Origin: Sphingorhabdus sp. 109 | GTDB taxonomy: Bacteria > Pseudomonadota > Alphaproteobacteria > Sphingomonadales > Sphingomonadaceae | Assembly: GCF_902506555.1 (NCBI RefSeq) | Contig: NZ_LR732707.1 | Span: 1,264,001 to 1,328,000, forward strand | Length of the DNA: 64,000 nt | Direction of reading: 5' to 3' | Part shown: positions 8,141 to 17,710 of the stretch, piece by piece | How positions within the stretch are numbered: position 1 is the first letter of the stretch | Layout of the letters: each line of letters begins with the position of its first letter | Notes under the pieces: generated by a model | Seen by the model: only the letters and a program-made list of their open reading frames with translations | Told to the model about the DNA's origin: nothing | Databases searched by the model: none | Translations under genes and position numbers: made by a program

Positions 8141-10669
8141 TTAATAGATACCGCCTTCGGCCTGCAGGAATTCGTCATCATTCTGTGCCGGACCACGATT
8201 GCGATTGGCCTCCTGAGCGCGCGCCCGGGCAGCGGCCCGCTCGGCTAGCAGCTGCGCCTTGCGCGCTTCCAGCCTCGCCAGCAGCTCATCCTTGCGGATC
8301 GAACGGCGCGGTTCGGTTTCAGGCTTGAAGACATCCCAAATGACCGCAGACTTGGGATCATCGGTCGGCCAGCCGCCGAACACACGCTTGCCGGTCCTGC
8401 GATCTACCCGCACCATCCGTACGCCCTTGGGAGCGACAAACGGCGTTTTCGGCATGCCCACCATCGCCCGTTCGGCAAAACGCCGGAACACCGGCGCGGC
8501 AAGCGTACCGCCCTGGGCATAGCCGCCCATGTTGCGCGGCTGGTCATAGCCGAGATAGACACCGGCGACCATGTCGGGCGAACCGCCGACAAACCAGACA
8601 TTGGTGGGGCCGCTGGACGTTCCGGTCTTGCCGAACAGCGGCCGGTCGAGACTTTTCAGATTTTGCGCGGTACCGCGCGTGATGACGCCCTGAAGAATGT
8701 CGATCATCTGATAGGCGGTCATCGGATCCATCAACTGCTTGCCGGCGGGGCGCGGACGCGGCATCGGCTCGCCATCCCAGTCGCTCATATTGCAATCCTC
8801 GCAGATCCGCTTGTCGGCGCGGAAAATGACTTCGCCCTGCCGGTTCTGGACAAAATCGATCACCGTCGGTTGCAGTTCGCGCCCGTGATTGGCGAGCATC
8901 GAATAGGCATTGGTCAGTTTCATCACCGTAGTGTCGCCAGCGCCCAGGGCAAAAGCGAGATAGGGCTGATAGTCGCCGATACCCATGGTCTTGATCGTTT
9001 TTACGACATTCTCCATGCCGGCATCATTGGCGGCACGCACCGTCATCAGGTTACGCGATTGCTCGACACCCCAGCGCAGGGTCTGCTCGCCGGCGCCACG
9101 CGAATTGCCGAAGTTCCGGAAACATTTGCGTCCGAGCGAAGCCGACTGGTAGACACAGAACGGGCTGTCGGCAATCAATGTGGCAGGCGTCATGCCCTGG
9201 TCGAGCGCCGTCGCATAAACAAAGGGCTTGATCGTCGAGCCGGGCTGCCGCTCGGCCTGGGTGGCCCGGTTGAATGAACTCATCCGGTCGTCGAAGCCGC
9301 CCTGCATCGCCCATATCCGGCCGTTGCGCGGGTTTTGCACCACTATCCCGCCGGAGACCTCCGGCACATTTTCCAGCCGGTAGCGGCTACCACCCTGCGG
9401 GCTGACAGCGATAATATCTCCAGCCTTCAAGGCGCCCGGAACGGAATTTATCCGGCCCGTGGTCCCGTCGGTAAAACCGATTTCTGCGCCGCCACCGGTC
9501 CGCCGGATGGCTACCGCGATCCGCCAGTTGGCATAATCGGTATTGATGAAGGTCGACGCGAGACGCTGCGCCCATTGCTCGTCCATCTCGATCTTGTTGA
9601 TCGGACCGCTCCAACCCTTGCCTCTGCTATAGCGCAGCAATCCGCCGCGCAGCGCGTCCTTGGCATATTCCTGCAGTTCGGGGTTCAGCGACGTGCGCAC
9701 CCAAAGACCGCCGGAGTAAACACTATAAGGACCTGCTTTCTCGTTCTCGCCGAATTTCTCGATCAGCTGGCGGCGGACTTCCTCGATGAAATATCCTCCA
9801 ACCCGCTCGAAGCGGGGACCGGAACGCGAGATCGCGCCCAGCGGCTGGGCTATGGCTTCCTGATGCTGCGCATCGGTGATCCAGCCATTCTCGTGCATTT
9901 CGCCAAGCACCCAGTTGCGGCGGTTGATCGCCCGCTGTTCGTGCACTTCCGGACGATAGTTGGACGGTCCCTTGGGCAGAATCGCCAGATAGGCGATTTC
10001 ATGCAGAGCCAGCGCGTCGACATCCTTGCCGAAATACGCCTGTGCCGCGGCCTGCACGCCATAGGCATTGCGACCGAGAAAAATCTGGTTGAGATAGAGT
10101 TCGAGAATTTCCTCTTTCGTCAACACATCCTCGATCCGGTACGCCAGAATCGCTTCGCGGACCTTGCGGCGATAGGAAACTTCGCTGCTCAGCAACAGGT
10201 TCTTGGCCACCTGCTGCGTGATGGTGGACGCTCCGACGGGCCGGCCACTTCTGGTGATATTGGTGACGATCGCGGTCGCGATGCCGGGATAGTCCAGCCC
10301 ACCATGTTCAAAAAACGTACGGTCTTCCGCCGCCAGATAGGCGCGGACCAGCAACGCCGGATATTCCGAATATTCCAGCTGGACCCGCCGCTCGCGCGCA
10401 TAGCTGTGCACCGGTTCACCGTCATAGGCGCGGACCATTGTCGGCAGCGGCGGCTCATAGGATTGCAAGGCCGTGGCATCGGGCAGATCGCGCGCAAAAA
10501 TCAGCCAGATCAGCAGCCAGCCCAGCACACATAGCGCGAGAAAAGCGACAAGCAGCCGAAACCATTTCTTCTGCCAGAATCTTTCGATCCGCTCGAAAAA
10601 ACTGCCCGTGCTTCGTTCGAGCTTGTAGGCGAGACTTTCTCCAGCCGTATCTGACGCATCATTTACCAT
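8141..10669 (-). CDS. mrcA: Penicillin-binding protein 1A, bifunctional glycosyltransferase/transpeptidase
   Basis: Protein of 842 aa. A single membrane anchor (about residues 36-60) follows a cytoplasmic tail. The glycosyltransferase domain carries the catalytic Glu in AAEDRTFFEHGG (about residue 115). The transpeptidase motifs are GSTIK (SxxK, about residue 478), SRN (VEQSRNLM) and KTGTSSG (about residue 678). It polymerises and cross-links peptidoglycan at the inner membrane. The C-terminal tail is charged and Gln/Arg-rich. The neighbouring amidase gene on the same strand fits the usual alphaproteobacterial order of amidase followed by PBP1A. Confidence 0.97.
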   Translation of the reverse strand: MVNDASDTAGESLAYKLERSTGSFFERIERFWQKKWFRLLVAFLALCVLGWLLIWLIFARDLPDATALQSYEPPLPTMVRAYDGEPVHSYARERRVQLEYSEYPALLVRAYLAAEDRTFFEHGGLDYPGIATAIVTNITRSGRPVGASTITQQVAKNLLLSSEVSYRRKVREAILAYRIEDVLTKEEILELYLNQIFLGRNAYGVQAAAQAYFGKDVDALALHEIAYLAILPKGPSNYRPEVHEQRAINRRNWVLGEMHENGWITDAQHQEAIAQPLGAISRSGPRFERVGGYFIEEVRRQLIEKFGENEKAGPYSVYSGGLWVRTSLNPELQEYAKDALRGGLLRYSRGKGWSGPINKIEMDEQWAQRLASTFINTDYANWRIAVAIRRTGGGAEIGFTDGTTGRINSVPGALKAGDIIAVSPQGGSRYRLENVPEVSGGIVVQNPRNGRIWAMQGGFDDRMSSFNRATQAERQPGSTIKPFVYATALDQGMTPATLIADSPFCVYQSASLGRKCFRNFGNSRGAGEQTLRWGVEQSRNLMTVRAANDAGMENVVKTIKTMGIGDYQPYLAFALGAGDTTVMKLTNAYSMLANHGRELQPTVIDFVQNRQGEVIFRADKRICEDCNMSDWDGEPMPRPRPAGKQLMDPMTAYQMIDILQGVITRGTAQNLKSLDRPLFGKTGTSSGPTNVWFVGGSPDMVAGVYLGYDQPRNMGGYAQGGTLAAPVFRRFAERAMVGMPKTPFVAPKGVRMVRVDRRTGKRVFGGWPTDDPKSAVIWDVFKPETEPRRSIRKDELLARLEARKAQLLAERAAARARAQEANRNRGPAQNDDEFLQAEGGIY

Positions 10670-10778
10670 AGGCTGCGCTATCTAAACCGGCTCGCAACCA
10701 TTTTCCAGCGATTATCGATGAAAAACGCGCCTGCGCTTGGCGTGGGACAAGCGGGCAGACCGGTCCGGCTTTTTTGCT

Positions 10779-11990
10779 CTAGCGCATCGCCAGTTTGCGG
10801 GCAAAATGTGACTCGATTGCGCTGGCGACACCGGACGCAACCTTGCTCCGGCCTTCGCGCGAATTCAGGAAGGCCACGTCATTCTTGTTGGTCAGATAGC
10901 CGGTTTCAAACAAAACCGACGGCGTGTCGGGAGCCTTGAGCACAACAAAGGATGCGTAGCGGTGCGGAATCTTGCGGAACGGCATCTGCCGACTGCCTTC
11001 GCGGTGGAGCAACTTAGCGAAATCCGCGGAGACATTCATGGTTTCGCGCTGGGTCAGGTCGATCAGGATCGAGGACACATCTTTCGTCGCACCACCCAGA
11101 TTGACGCCGTTAATGATATTGGACTTGTTCTCGCGCGCGGCCAGTTTGGCCGCTTCGCGGTCGGAAGCAACTTCAGACAATGTATAAACAGTGGCACCGG
11201 ATGCGGTCTCGCTGCCAGCGGCATCGGCATGGATCGACATGAAAAGGTCCGCGTCGAGCCGGCGGGCAATGCCATAGCGTTCTTCGAGCACCAGGAACTC
11301 GTCTTTTTCCCGGGTCAGCGCGACCCGGACCCTGCCCCCGGCTACCAGCCGGTCGCGAATGGCTTTGGCAATGGCCAGCGTGACATTTTTCTCCCGCGCA
11401 CTTCCGTGCGGAGATATTGCCCCCGGGTCATGACCGCCATGGCCGGCATCGATAACCACCAGCGGACGGTTCGGATCGCTGGGGCCATAGATTTTCGGCA
11501 ACTTGACCGAATCCTCGGGCTTTCCCAGCGGCACTTTCACACTATATTTGGTCCTCGGCGGTTCGGCACGAAACTGTGCCGGCGGCAGAAAGGACAGCCG
11601 TCCACTCGCCAACTGGGCATGGCCTACCGGCTTCAGACTCAGGTTCAGGCTTTTTCCGTCTTTCGAAAAACTGCCGCTCGTGACCACGGCCGGGCGATCC
11701 AGATCAAACACGATCCGTGCGGTATCGGGATCATATTGCCCCTGGCGGACCGATTTGATCATGCCGGTTGCGTAGCCGCCGCGCCCGGCCTTGCCGCCAC
11801 GCACGTCAATGGCAATGCGGTCCGGTCCGATCAGCGAAAAGGCAGAGGCCCCTTCTACCAGATCATCAAAGGAGATCGTAATTTGCGAGCCATTGGCCTC
11901 GATCCGGCTGACAGAGCCTGCATGAGCTGGAGAAACGGTGGCCAGTGCCGACGCCAATATTGTTACCAGAGCCATGGTCCGCTTATGCAT
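10779..11990 (-). CDS. N-acetylmuramoyl-L-alanine amidase with AMIN domain (AmiC-like)
   Basis: Protein of 403 aa from ATG 11990, which has AAGG about 9 nt upstream and gives a normal signal peptide (MHKRTMALVTILASALATV, SPAHA cleavage). An ATG at 12023 is the alternative. An N-terminal AMIN domain (about residues 25-120) targets the enzyme to peptidoglycan or the septum. A C-terminal Amidase_3 zinc domain follows, with the ligand motif VVIDAGHGGHDPGA, the loop SIHADA and the catalytic Glu in VLFETGYLTN. It cleaves the amide bond between MurNAc and L-Ala in daughter cell separation. It is divergent from rne and upstream of mrcA. Confidence 0.95.
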   Translation of the reverse strand: MHKRTMALVTILASALATVSPAHAGSVSRIEANGSQITISFDDLVEGASAFSLIGPDRIAIDVRGGKAGRGGYATGMIKSVRQGQYDPDTARIVFDLDRPAVVTSGSFSKDGKSLNLSLKPVGHAQLASGRLSFLPPAQFRAEPPRTKYSVKVPLGKPEDSVKLPKIYGPSDPNRPLVVIDAGHGGHDPGAISPHGSAREKNVTLAIAKAIRDRLVAGGRVRVALTREKDEFLVLEERYGIARRLDADLFMSIHADAAGSETASGATVYTLSEVASDREAAKLAARENKSNIINGVNLGGATKDVSSILIDLTQRETMNVSADFAKLLHREGSRQMPFRKIPHRYASFVVLKAPDTPSVLFETGYLTNKNDVAFLNSREGRSKVASGVASAIESHFARKLAMR

Positions 11991-12544
11991 CCGGTGTGCC
12001 TTTTTGGTCCAGTCAATTTTCATAGATCACGGCGTCCTGCTGATTTCACCCCGCAAATCGGAGTGAAGACGGCATTAAGGATGCTTTCGTAAGGCGCCGT
12101 AAAATGACGCGGTTAACGGGCCATTAGGCATGTTTCGCCGAAGTCAGCTAATGTCGGCGATGTTTCCAGCCTGTCACAGTTTGTGTTGCCGATCCGCGCG
12201 AGCAGTGCTAGCACAGCTGTTGAACTGTTCGGAAAGAATCCGGAATTGGTTCGACTAAATGCCGGAAATCATTCGGCATCTACCAGGTTGACGCAACATG
12301 AGGCATGAAATCTCCGGCTTAGAGGCTCTCCGTTCAGGAGGCGCTTCCATGCGCGGAAAGACTTTGGCTAACGGCCAGAGCCATGCGGTTGTTGCAGACG
12401 CATTTTTATCTAAAATATTTCAAATCAACCGGATGACGACGCCCGCCCCTCATCAAAGGATCGCGCGCACGAAAACGTCATCCCCATTATATTGCATGGA
12501 CCCGCCGGGCTCTGATCCGGCGCTCCCTGCCAGGAGACTATTGA
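11991..12544. other. Divergent regulatory region between the amidase and rne
   Basis: These 554 bases carry no convincing gene. There is a small hairpin at 12259-12279 (ATGCCG/CGGCAT) and a possible rne promoter near 12389-12416. A long rne leader would fit the known autoregulation of RNase E through its 5' UTR in other bacteria, but I see no conserved element that I can name. Confidence 0.5.
12389..12416 (+). promoter_or_regulatory. Candidate rne promoter
   Basis: TTGTTG (12389-12394) and TAAAAT (12411-12416) are 16 bp apart in a locally AT-rich stretch, about 130 nt before the rne start. Pattern evidence only. Confidence 0.35.
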
Positions 12545-15319
12545 ATGACTACGCGCATGCTAATCGACGCGCGCCACCAGGAAGAAACCCGGGTAGCGGT
12601 CGTAAAAGGAAACAAGATTGAGGAATTCGATTTTGAATCTTCCGAGCACAAACAACTTAAAGGCAATATCTATCTAGCAAAAGTTACCCGGGTCGAACCC
12701 TCGCTGCAGGCAGCGTTTGTTGATTATGGCGGCAACCGTCACGGTTTCCTCGCCTTTTCCGAGATCCACCCCGACTATTACCAGATTCCGAGAGAAGACC
12801 GCGAAGCGCTGCTGGCCGAAGAAGCCGAGCATGCGGCTGAAGAGGCCGCGCTGCGCGCGCAGGAAGAGGAAGAGGATGACGCGCCCGCCGATATGGTGCG
12901 CAGCGAAGCCACCGAAGAACTCGACACCGCGCTGGTTGAAGTCGACCAGGACGAAAGCGTCGATACGATCGACGTTACCGAAGGCGAAATCCCGGTAGAA
13001 AATGGCGACGACGAAGACGAGGACGAGGATGATGAGTCCGAGGACGAATCTTCGGACGACGGTGAAGAAGCCGGAGGCGAAACCAAGGCCAAGAGCGGCG
13101 GTCGCCGCGGTCGCGGTGGTCGCCAGAAGGGCCGCGGCAAGGGTAGCATGCCCAAGGCCAGCGACCAGGCCCGCCAGAAGCGCATGGCCCTGCGCAAGCG
13201 CTACAAGATCCAGGACGTTATCCAGCGGCGGCAGGTCGTCCTCGTTCAGGTCGTCAAGGAAGAACGCGGCAACAAGGGCGCAGCGCTCACCACCTATCTC
13301 AGCCTCGCCGGACGCTATTGCGTGCTTATGCCGAACACCTCGCACGGTGGCGGGATCAGCCGCAAAATCAATAACGCTGGCGATCGCAAGCGGTTGAAAT
13401 CGATCATCGCAGACCTGAAGTTGCCGACCAGCATGGGGTGCATCGTCCGCACCGCCGGACTGTCCCGCACCAAACCGGAAATCAAGCGTGACTTTGACTA
13501 TCTCGCCCGTCTCTGGGACGAAATCCGCGAAAAGACGCTGAGCGCGACGGCCCCCAGCCTGATCCACAGCGACAGCGATCTGATCAAGCGCGCGATCCGT
13601 GATATTTACAATCGCGAGATCGAGGAAGTGCTGGTCGAGGGCGCCAACGGCTATACGGCGGCGAAGAATTTCATGAAACTGCTGATGCCGAGCCACAGCA
13701 AGCGGGTGAAAAGCTATGCCGATCCGGTCTCGCTGTTCCAGCGCTATGGCGTCGAGGACCAGCTTTCGGCCATGTACTCGCCGGAAGTGCAACTGAAATC
13801 CGGCGGCTATCTGGTAATCAACCCGACCGAGGCGCTGGTCTCGATCGACATCAACTCGGGCCGCTCGACCCGCGAACACGGCATCGAGGCAACCGCGGTC
13901 AAGACCAATATGGAAGCCGCAGCCGAAATCGCGCGCCAGCTGCGCCTGCGTGACATGGCCGGACTGGTGGTTATCGATTTCATCGACATGGACCGCAACG
14001 GCAATGTCCGCAAGGTCGAGCGGGCGATGCGTGATGCGTTGAAAAATGACCGCGCGCGGATTCAGGTCGGACGGATTTCCAGCTTCGGCCTGATGGAAAT
14101 GAGTCGCCAGCGCCTGCGCACCGGCGTGCTCGAAGCTTCCACAAAAGTCTGCCCGCATTGCGAAGGCACCGGACTGGTGCGGACGGCATCCTCTGCCGCG
14201 CTGTCGGTTTTGCGTCTGCTCGAGGAAGAGGCCGCCAAGGGCAAGGCCAGCCAGATCAGCCTGCGCACCAGCCAGGAAGCCTGCATCTATGTGCTGAACA
14301 GCAAGCGTCACGAAATCGAGGATATCGAGAAACGTTACGGCGTCTCGATCGAGATCGTGCCGGACGGCGAAACCGAGGGCGCGCGGATGGAAATCCAGAC
14401 CTCCGGCAGCCCGCCAAAGAATATGCCGAAGTTCGAGCCGATTATCGATGATGACGAGGATGATCGGAGCGAGGACACGGACAATAGCGGAAGCGATGCC
14501 CGCGGCGACCGCAATGATGGCGAGGAACGACCGAAGCGCAAACGGCGTCGGCGCGGCAGACGCAATCGGGGCGGTGATCGCGGCGAAGCCAATACATCCG
14601 AGAATAACGGCGAAAACACCGCTGAAACCTCCGGCGATGACAAGGGCGGCGACAAGGGTGCCGATGACAAGGGCGCCGATGACAAGGGCGAGACAGCAGC
14701 GGCACCGGAAAATAGCGATGCCGGCGAGCAGACCGAAAAGCCCAAGCCACGCTCGCGCCGTACCAGCGCCCGCAAGGCCGATGCCGAGCCGGTAGCGGAT
14801 AGCGAGGCTGCAGACGGCGAGAAAGCCGAAGCCAAGCCGCGCACCAGACGCCGCTCTGCCAAGAGCGAAGCCCCGGCCGAACAGCCGGCAGCGAGCGCCG
14901 AGCCGGAAGCCGAAGAGAAGCCGAAACGGCGCCGCGCACCGCGCAAGGCCAAGCCGGCAGCCGATGCACCTGTTGCAGAAGCCGCAGGCGAGACAGCGGA
15001 CGCCACAGCCGAGAAGAAGGCGCCGGCGAAACGTGCGACGCGATCGCGGGCGAAAAAAACGGACAGTGCCGAGAATGCTGACAAGGCTGCAACCGAAGCG
15101 CCGAAAGCGACCAGGGAGAAAGAACCCGGGGCAAAGGCACCTGCCAAGCCGCGGAAGCCAAGAGCGGCGGCCAAACCGAAGGAAGAAGCCGCAGCCAAAC
15201 CCGCGAAGGAAACCGCAGCGAAGCCAAAAGAGGACGTCAAGGCGCCCGAAAGTGACGCGAAGGAATCCGGTGACGGGGAAACTCCGCGCCAGGGCTGGTG
15301 GCAGCGCACATTTGGATGA
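12545..15319 (+). CDS. rne: Ribonuclease E (Rne/Rng family)
   Basis: Protein of 924 aa. The catalytic half holds an S1 domain split by an insert of about 125 residues (roughly 90-215) that is first extremely acidic, then Arg/Gly/Lys-rich. It also has the DNase I-like centre (SIDINSGRST near residue 434 and VVIDFIDMD near 476, carrying the metal-binding Asp residues) and the zinc-link CPHCEGTG near residue 535. The C-terminal third is low-complexity Ala/Lys/Glu/Pro, expected to be disordered and to scaffold the degradosome. It ends RQGWWQRTFG; a terminal GWW motif is the known PNPase-docking site of Caulobacter RNase E. The start is MTTRMLID, after AGGAGACT. Confidence 0.97.
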   Translation: MTTRMLIDARHQEETRVAVVKGNKIEEFDFESSEHKQLKGNIYLAKVTRVEPSLQAAFVDYGGNRHGFLAFSEIHPDYYQIPREDREALLAEEAEHAAEEAALRAQEEEEDDAPADMVRSEATEELDTALVEVDQDESVDTIDVTEGEIPVENGDDEDEDEDDESEDESSDDGEEAGGETKAKSGGRRGRGGRQKGRGKGSMPKASDQARQKRMALRKRYKIQDVIQRRQVVLVQVVKEERGNKGAALTTYLSLAGRYCVLMPNTSHGGGISRKINNAGDRKRLKSIIADLKLPTSMGCIVRTAGLSRTKPEIKRDFDYLARLWDEIREKTLSATAPSLIHSDSDLIKRAIRDIYNREIEEVLVEGANGYTAAKNFMKLLMPSHSKRVKSYADPVSLFQRYGVEDQLSAMYSPEVQLKSGGYLVINPTEALVSIDINSGRSTREHGIEATAVKTNMEAAAEIARQLRLRDMAGLVVIDFIDMDRNGNVRKVERAMRDALKNDRARIQVGRISSFGLMEMSRQRLRTGVLEASTKVCPHCEGTGLVRTASSAALSVLRLLEEEAAKGKASQISLRTSQEACIYVLNSKRHEIEDIEKRYGVSIEIVPDGETEGARMEIQTSGSPPKNMPKFEPIIDDDEDDRSEDTDNSGSDARGDRNDGEERPKRKRRRRGRRNRGGDRGEANTSENNGENTAETSGDDKGGDKGADDKGADDKGETAAAPENSDAGEQTEKPKPRSRRTSARKADAEPVADSEAADGEKAEAKPRTRRRSAKSEAPAEQPAASAEPEAEEKPKRRRAPRKAKPAADAPVAEAAGETADATAEKKAPAKRATRSRAKKTDSAENADKAATEAPKATREKEPGAKAPAKPRKPRAAAKPKEEAAAKPAKETAAKPKEDVKAPESDAKESGDGETPRQGWWQRTFG

Positions 15320-15328
15320 CTGGAATTT

Positions 15329-15362
15329 GATGCTCCCGCCAGATGTTTCTGGCGGGAACATC
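15329..15362. terminator. Hairpin downstream of rne, probable terminator
   Basis: A 14-bp stem with one mismatch (GATGCTCCCGCCAG paired with CTGGCGGGAACATC, loop ATGTTT) starts 10 nt after the rne stop. The following ATGATTTT is only a weak U-tract, so some read-through into the protease gene is possible. Confidence 0.6.
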
Positions 15363-15438
15363 ATGATTTTCATCCACCGTTCAGCCAGTTAATGGCAGAA
15401 GAAAGGGCTCCAGCCAGACTTTCATGCTAAGGAATTTC

Positions 15439-16839
15439 ATGCGCAATTTTTTTGCTGTTTCATTTTCCCGCATCGGTCTGCCCACCACAGGCCGGCTGTC
15501 CCGCCTGATGGTTGCCTTTCTGGCGATCCTATCGATCGCCGTCCAACCCGTCGCAGCCCAGTCGATCTTGCGCGATGCCGAAACCGAAGCCCTGTTCACC
15601 GACATGGTTGCGCCGCTGGTGGCTGTTTCCGAACTGGATGCGGACGAAGTGGAGGTTGTCCTGATCAACGACAGCCAGATCAATGCTTTCGTCGCCGGTG
15701 GCCAGCGCATCTATTTCTATTCCGGTCTGATCGAGACAGCCGACAGCGCCAATGAAGTGCAAGGCGTTATGGCGCATGAACTCGGTCATATCACCGGCGG
15801 CCATATCATCCGCTTTGACGAGGGCGCGAAAACCGCGACCGGTATTACCATTCTCAGCCTCGTTCTCGGCGCGGCGGCCATCGCTGCAGGAGCCGGTGAC
15901 GCCGGTATGGGCATATTGGCCGCTGGCCAGCAAGCCGCCATGGGCAAATTCCTCGCCTTCAGCCGGGTACAGGAGCGGTCCGCCGATTCCGCCGGCGCCC
16001 GCTATCTCGGTGCCGCGGGCATATCCGGCAGAGGTTCGATCAACTTTTTCAAGAAGCTGCAAAATTACGAATTCCGTCTCGGCATACCGCAAGAGGACAG
16101 CTACGGGCGGACCCATCCGCTGTCCGGCGAGCGGGTCACTCTGCTCCGCGACGTCTATCAACAGGATCCGGCCTGGGACAAACCGTCCGATCCGGAGATC
16201 GAAGCCCGGTTCCAGCGGGTCAAGGCCAAGCTGCTCGGCTTCACCTCGGACCCTGCCGTGACCTTGCGTAAATATCCTGAAAGCGACCAGTCGGTTCCTG
16301 CCCGCTATGCGCGCGCCTATGCCTGGCACAAAAGCGCCTATCCGGACCGGGCGCTCTATGAAGCCAATAATCTGCTCAAGACGGCGCCGGACGACCCCTA
16401 TTTTCTGGAGCTGCAAGGCCAGATCCTGCTCGAATCCGGCAATCCCGACGGCGCTCTGAAATCGCTGCGCAAATCGGTTCGGCTAACCAACAACCAGCCA
16501 CTGATTGCCAGTCTGTTTGGCCACGCCCTGATCGCCACCGAAGATCCGCAATATCTGGACGAGGCCGCGCAGGTTCTGAAAGCGGCGGTGAACAAGGATA
16601 ACCGCAATCCCTTCGCCTGGTACCAGCTGGGCGTGGTCTACTCCCAGAAAGGCGATCTGGCGCGGGCACAACTGGCGACGGCGGAAAGCGCTTTGCTGGA
16701 GCGCAATTATGCCGGCGCCATCCGCAGCTCCCAGGTTGCCATGTCCGGCATCCCTGAAAACACCCCCGACTGGATCCGGGCGCAGGATATATCCTTCATC
16801 GCCAAGGCCGAATTTGAAAAGAACAACCGCCGCCGTTAA
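15439..16839 (+). CDS. M48 family periplasmic metalloprotease with TPR repeats (BepA/YfgC-like)
   Basis: About 466 aa. The N-terminal signal peptide ends with QPVAAQS. The zinc protease motif HELGH lies near residue 112 with a third ligand region after QERSADSAGARYL. The second half has TPR-like helices (DGALKSLRKSV, PFAWYQLGVVYSQKGDLARA). Members of this family act as periplasmic chaperone/proteases in outer-membrane protein assembly. ATG 15439 follows AAGGAA closely (4 nt); ATG 15424 is the alternative. It is downstream of rne and upstream of a DsbA-like gene. Confidence 0.93.
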   Translation: MRNFFAVSFSRIGLPTTGRLSRLMVAFLAILSIAVQPVAAQSILRDAETEALFTDMVAPLVAVSELDADEVEVVLINDSQINAFVAGGQRIYFYSGLIETADSANEVQGVMAHELGHITGGHIIRFDEGAKTATGITILSLVLGAAAIAAGAGDAGMGILAAGQQAAMGKFLAFSRVQERSADSAGARYLGAAGISGRGSINFFKKLQNYEFRLGIPQEDSYGRTHPLSGERVTLLRDVYQQDPAWDKPSDPEIEARFQRVKAKLLGFTSDPAVTLRKYPESDQSVPARYARAYAWHKSAYPDRALYEANNLLKTAPDDPYFLELQGQILLESGNPDGALKSLRKSVRLTNNQPLIASLFGHALIATEDPQYLDEAAQVLKAAVNKDNRNPFAWYQLGVVYSQKGDLARAQLATAESALLERNYAGAIRSSQVAMSGIPENTPDWIRAQDISFIAKAEFEKNNRRR

Positions 16840-16888
16840 GTCGTGATGCGCCGGTCCGCACCGTTTGGGCTGGACAAGGCGGGCGGCC

Positions 16889-17710
16889 ATGGCCAATGCC
16901 ATGCTTCAAGGAAAGAACCCGATTGTGGACAATATTTCAAACAGAAAGTGGATGATTATGGCGGGTGGCGGATTGGCCATAGCGGCAGCAGTGAGTGTCT
17001 GGTTCTGGCAGACCGGCAGCAGCGCCTCGACCGAAGCGGCCAGCGAAGCCGCGCTGGCGGCGGGGATCAATGCCCAGGAGCAGAAAGCGATCGAGGCCAT
17101 TGTCCGCGACTATATTCTCAACAATCCGGAGATCATTCCCGAGGCGGTTGAAATATTGCAGAACCGCCAGAAGGCAGGCGCGATCGATACGATTCGGGCA
17201 GAAATCGAAAAGCCCTTCGCCGGCAATGCCTTTGCCGGAAATCCCGATGGCGACGTGGTGGTGGTAGAATATTCCGATTTCAACTGCCCCTATTGCAAGC
17301 AGACGGAACGCGATATCGCCCGGTTGATTGCCGAAGACAAGAATGTCAAAGTGGTGTTCCGCGAACTGCCCATTCTCAGCGAGGCCAGCAACGACGCCGC
17401 GCTGATGGCGCTGGCCGCGGCCAAGCAGGGCAAATATTATGCCTTTCACAAGACCATGTTCGCCACCGGACGCCCGACACCCTCGACCATCGAGGCTGCC
17501 GCCAATGAAGTCGGTCTCGATATGGCAGCCGCGCGCACCTTCATCGCCTCTGCGGAAGCCAAGAAGGAGATCGAGGACAATATTGCTGCCGCGCAACAGT
17601 TGCGTTTCACCGGCACGCCGGCCTGGGTGGTCGGCAACCAGTCGGAAGTCGGCGCGGTTGGTTATGACGGGCTGAAAGCGATGGTCGCGAAAGCGCGCGC
17701 TGCAAACTAG
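16889..17710 (+). CDS. DsbA family thiol:disulfide oxidoreductase, membrane-anchored
   Basis: About 273 aa. One N-terminal transmembrane segment (IMAGGGLAIAAAVSVWFW) puts the rest in the periplasm. A helical linker is followed by a thioredoxin fold with active site CPYC (about residue 132) and the cis-Pro loop TGTPAW (about residue 241), as in DsbA/Com1-like proteins. It would oxidise or isomerise Cys pairs of exported proteins. The start is uncertain: ATG 16889 has AAGG 9 nt upstream, while GTG 16925 has AAGGA 12 nt upstream and gives a shorter cytoplasmic tail. Confidence 0.92.
   Translation: MANAMLQGKNPIVDNISNRKWMIMAGGGLAIAAAVSVWFWQTGSSASTEAASEAALAAGINAQEQKAIEAIVRDYILNNPEIIPEAVEILQNRQKAGAIDTIRAEIEKPFAGNAFAGNPDGDVVVVEYSDFNCPYCKQTERDIARLIAEDKNVKVVFRELPILSEASNDAALMALAAAKQGKYYAFHKTMFATGRPTPSTIEAAANEVGLDMAAARTFIASAEAKKEIEDNIAAAQQLRFTGTPAWVVGNQSEVGAVGYDGLKAMVAKARAAN

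Noticed and set aside
12298-12621. Possible small gene in the rne leader
   Set aside because: It overlaps the rne start by 77 nt, has no ribosome binding site and no recognisable sequence.
12674-15373. Long open frame antisense to rne
   Set aside because: Low-complexity mirror of the repetitive RNase E tail; no protein family features.
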